42,739 bases of DNA from DAOMOD01 sp964526035 (GTDB lineage: Bacteria; Pseudomonadota; Gammaproteobacteria; Xanthomonadales; BPKI01), in the NCBI GenBank assembly GCA_964526035.1, contig CAZGKE010000010.1, forward strand, positions 1-42,739. The letters are read 5' to 3'. How positions within the stretch are numbered: position 1 is the stretch's first letter; each line of letters starts with the position of its first letter. Below, one piece after another: positions 41,411-42,739 of this stretch. The notes under the pieces are model-generated. The model saw nothing but the letters and a program-made list of their open reading frames with translations, was not told where the DNA came from and made no database searches. The position numbers and the translations under genes are program-made.

Positions 41411-42169
41411 ATGAATCCCGTTCTGCTCTGGTTCCACAAACTCGGATCGCCGCCCACTTTCTATGCCTTCGCCGGGCGCCTGCTGCCGTGGCTGCTGGCA
41501 CTGACCCTGATCACCGGCGGCATCGGCCTGTACTGGGGCCTGTTCGTGTCGCCCGCCGACTACCTGCAGGGCGAGAGCGTGCGCATCATCTACATCCACG
41601 TCCCCTCGGCGTGGATGAGCATGGCGATCTATGCCTTCATGGCGGTGAACGCCATCATCGCCCTGGTGTGGCGCACCAAGATCGCCGAGATCCTGGCCAT
41701 GGCCGCTGCGCCCATCGGCGCCGCGTTCACCTTCATCACCCTGGTCAGCGGCTCACTGTGGGGACGTCCGACATGGGGCACCTACTGGACCTGGGATGCG
41801 CGCCTGACCAGCCAGCTGGTGCTGCTGTTCCTCTACTTCGGCGTGATCGGTCTGTACAGCGCCATCGAGGACCGTCGCCGCGCCGCGCGCGCCGCTTCGC
41901 TGCTGATCCTGGTCGGGGTCATCAACCTGCCGATCATCCGCTACTCGGTGGAGTGGTGGAGCACCCTGCACCAGCCGGCCAGCATCCGGCTGATGGGCGA
42001 GTCGAGCATGCACTCGAGCATGCTCTGGCCCCTGCTGATCATGGCGCTAGCCACCAAGTTCTACTTCGGCTGGGCACTTCTGGCGCGCTCCAGGGTCATG
42101 GTGCTCAGACAGGAGAGCGGCAAGGCCTGGGTGCGCGAACTGCTTGAATCGAAGGAGGCCAGATCATGA
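41411..42169 (+). CDS. ccmC: Haem transporter/handling protein CcmC
   Basis: Inner-membrane protein that loads haem onto CcmE, 252 residues with six transmembrane helices. The periplasmic tryptophan-rich motif is present as GRPTWGTYWTWDARLTS, with the flanking haem-ligand His in YIHVPSAWMSM and WWSTLHQPASI. ATG 41411 follows ccmB after one base; a frame extends upstream to 41357 but would overlap ccmB. Its stop overlaps the ccmD ATG (ATGA), so the two are translationally coupled. Confidence 0.96.
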   Translation: MNPVLLWFHKLGSPPTFYAFAGRLLPWLLALTLITGGIGLYWGLFVSPADYLQGESVRIIYIHVPSAWMSMAIYAFMAVNAIIALVWRTKIAEILAMAAAPIGAAFTFITLVSGSLWGRPTWGTYWTWDARLTSQLVLLFLYFGVIGLYSAIEDRRRAARAASLLILVGVINLPIIRYSVEWWSTLHQPASIRLMGESSMHSSMLWPLLIMALATKFYFGWALLARSRVMVLRQESGKAWVRELLESKEARS

Positions 42170-42318
42170 GCCACACGCCCTTCATCATCGCCTCCTACAT
42201 CGTGTTCTTCGCCGTGCTTGCAGTCGACGCCGTCTATCCCTGGATTGCGCGTCGCCGCCTGGCGAAGGACCTCAACACCCGCTGGCGTCGCGAGCGGGTC
42301 CGCAGCGAGAAAGCCTGA
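42166..42318 (+). CDS. ccmD: Haem exporter small subunit CcmD
   Basis: A 50-residue membrane protein with one transmembrane helix (ASYIVFFAVLAVDAVYPWIA) and a basic cytoplasmic tail (RRRLAKDLNTRWRRERVRSE), the usual layout of CcmD, which joins CcmC and CcmE with CcmAB. Its ATG overlaps the ccmC stop by four bases and its TGA shares one base with the ccmE ATG (TGATG). It is too short for most automatic gene calls. Confidence 0.93.
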   Translation: MSHTPFIIASYIVFFAVLAVDAVYPWIARRRLAKDLNTRWRRERVRSEKA

Positions 42319-42739
42319 TGCATCCGCTCCGCAAACGCCGCTTGATTCTCATCGCCGTAGGTCTGGTCGCGCTGTTCGGCGCATCCGCGCTGGCGTTGAC
42401 CGCGCTCAACCAGAACCTCCAGCATTTCTACAGCCCGTCGGACATACTTGCCGGCCAGGCGCCAGAAGACCGACGCTTTCGTCTCGGCGGCCTGGTCGAG
42501 GAAGGCAGCGTCAACCGCGACACCGAGTCGCTGAACGTCCACTTCCTGGTCACCGACGAATTCAAGACCTTTCCCGTCAGTTTCACTGGCATCCTTCCCG
42601 ACCTGTTCCGAGAGGGCCAGAGCGTCGTCGCCACCGGTCAGCTGAAGGAAGGCGTGTTCCACGCTGACGAGGTGTTGGCCAAGCACGACGAGAACTACAT
42701 GCCGAAGGAAGTGGCGGATGCGATTGCGCGGGCGAAGGC
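42318..42739 (+). CDS. ccmE: Cytochrome c maturation haem chaperone CcmE, 3' end cut by window
   Basis: Periplasmic haem chaperone anchored by an N-terminal helix (RRLILIAVGLVALFGASALA). It binds haem covalently and passes it to CcmF/H for attachment to apocytochromes. The OB-fold core has FRLGGLVEEGSVNRDTESLN, FLVTDEFKTFPVSFTGILPD and FREGQSVVATGQLKEGVFHA; the haem-binding His123 is in LAKHDENYMP, of the His (not Cys) type. 140 codons plus two bases are present and no stop is reached; the full protein is expected to be some 10-20 residues longer. It starts in a TGATG overlap with ccmD. Confidence 0.95.
   Translation, partial: MHPLRKRRLILIAVGLVALFGASALALTALNQNLQHFYSPSDILAGQAPEDRRFRLGGLVEEGSVNRDTESLNVHFLVTDEFKTFPVSFTGILPDLFREGQSVVATGQLKEGVFHADEVLAKHDENYMPKEVADAIARAK

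Overview
The window is about 42.7 kb of high-GC (roughly two-thirds G+C) bacterial chromosome. It reads as a gammaproteobacterium of the Lysobacterales/Xanthomonadales or a close relative. Pointers are the smc-zipA pair, the yciO-scpA-scpB-rluB operon with a long Gly/Pro/Arg tail on RluB, a ccmABCDE operon, a TonB receptor of the large carbohydrate-uptake type, and short intergenic hairpins of the GTAGGAGCGGC type. The genus cannot be fixed from the sequence. Both ends cut genes: the 3' two-thirds or more of aconitase at the left and ccmE without its last codons at the right. No rRNA, tRNA, insertion sequence, prophage or CRISPR array was recognised.

Left part (1-14.1 kb). After aconitase comes a maltodextrin/starch-use locus: a LacI-family regulator, a leftward MFS sugar transporter plus lipoprotein alpha-amylase operon, an apparently unrelated CPA2-type cation:proton antiporter, a leftward TonB-dependent receptor, and a divergent second lipoprotein alpha-amylase with a glucodextranase-like C-terminal domain. 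Three 14-bp LacI-type palindromes (TGNAYACGTATNCA) lie 27-28 bp upstream of a -10-like hexamer in front of the transporter, the receptor and the second amylase. They tie the genes into one regulon. The likely flow is: amylases at the cell surface cut starch, the receptor imports oligosaccharides across the outer membrane, the MFS protein carries the sugar across the inner membrane.

Middle (14.1-24.3 kb). A set of mostly single genes: secreted endonuclease I, a GNAT acetyltransferase, a secreted NTF2-like protein, a glutathionyl-hydroquinone reductase, the ABC-F ATPase Uup, a RIO-type kinase, a YkgJ-type cysteine-cluster protein, a secreted M20 amidohydrolase, an exported serpin with an inhibitory-type hinge, and ZipA. 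The serpin and amidohydrolase sit just after zipA, where many relatives carry ligA.

Right-middle (24.3-33.1 kb). Chromosome condensation genes: smc leftward, and yciO-scpA-scpB-rluB rightward, with bolA between them, so all three condensin subunits are encoded within about 6.5 kb. A CsgG-like exported protein follows the rluB terminator.

Right part (33.2-42.7 kb). An omega-amidase-type nitrilase and a YbdL-type aminotransferase (a plausible methionine/glutamine transamination and clean-up pair) are followed by a 1368-residue secreted subtilase with tandem copies of an unnamed C-terminal domain. Divergent to it is the cytochrome c maturation operon, whose first ORF joins a DUF3293-like domain in frame to CcmA. 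The best candidates for new biology are that fusion, the fixed-geometry LacI operator set, the serpin/amidohydrolase insertion after zipA, and the repeated C-terminal domain of the subtilase.
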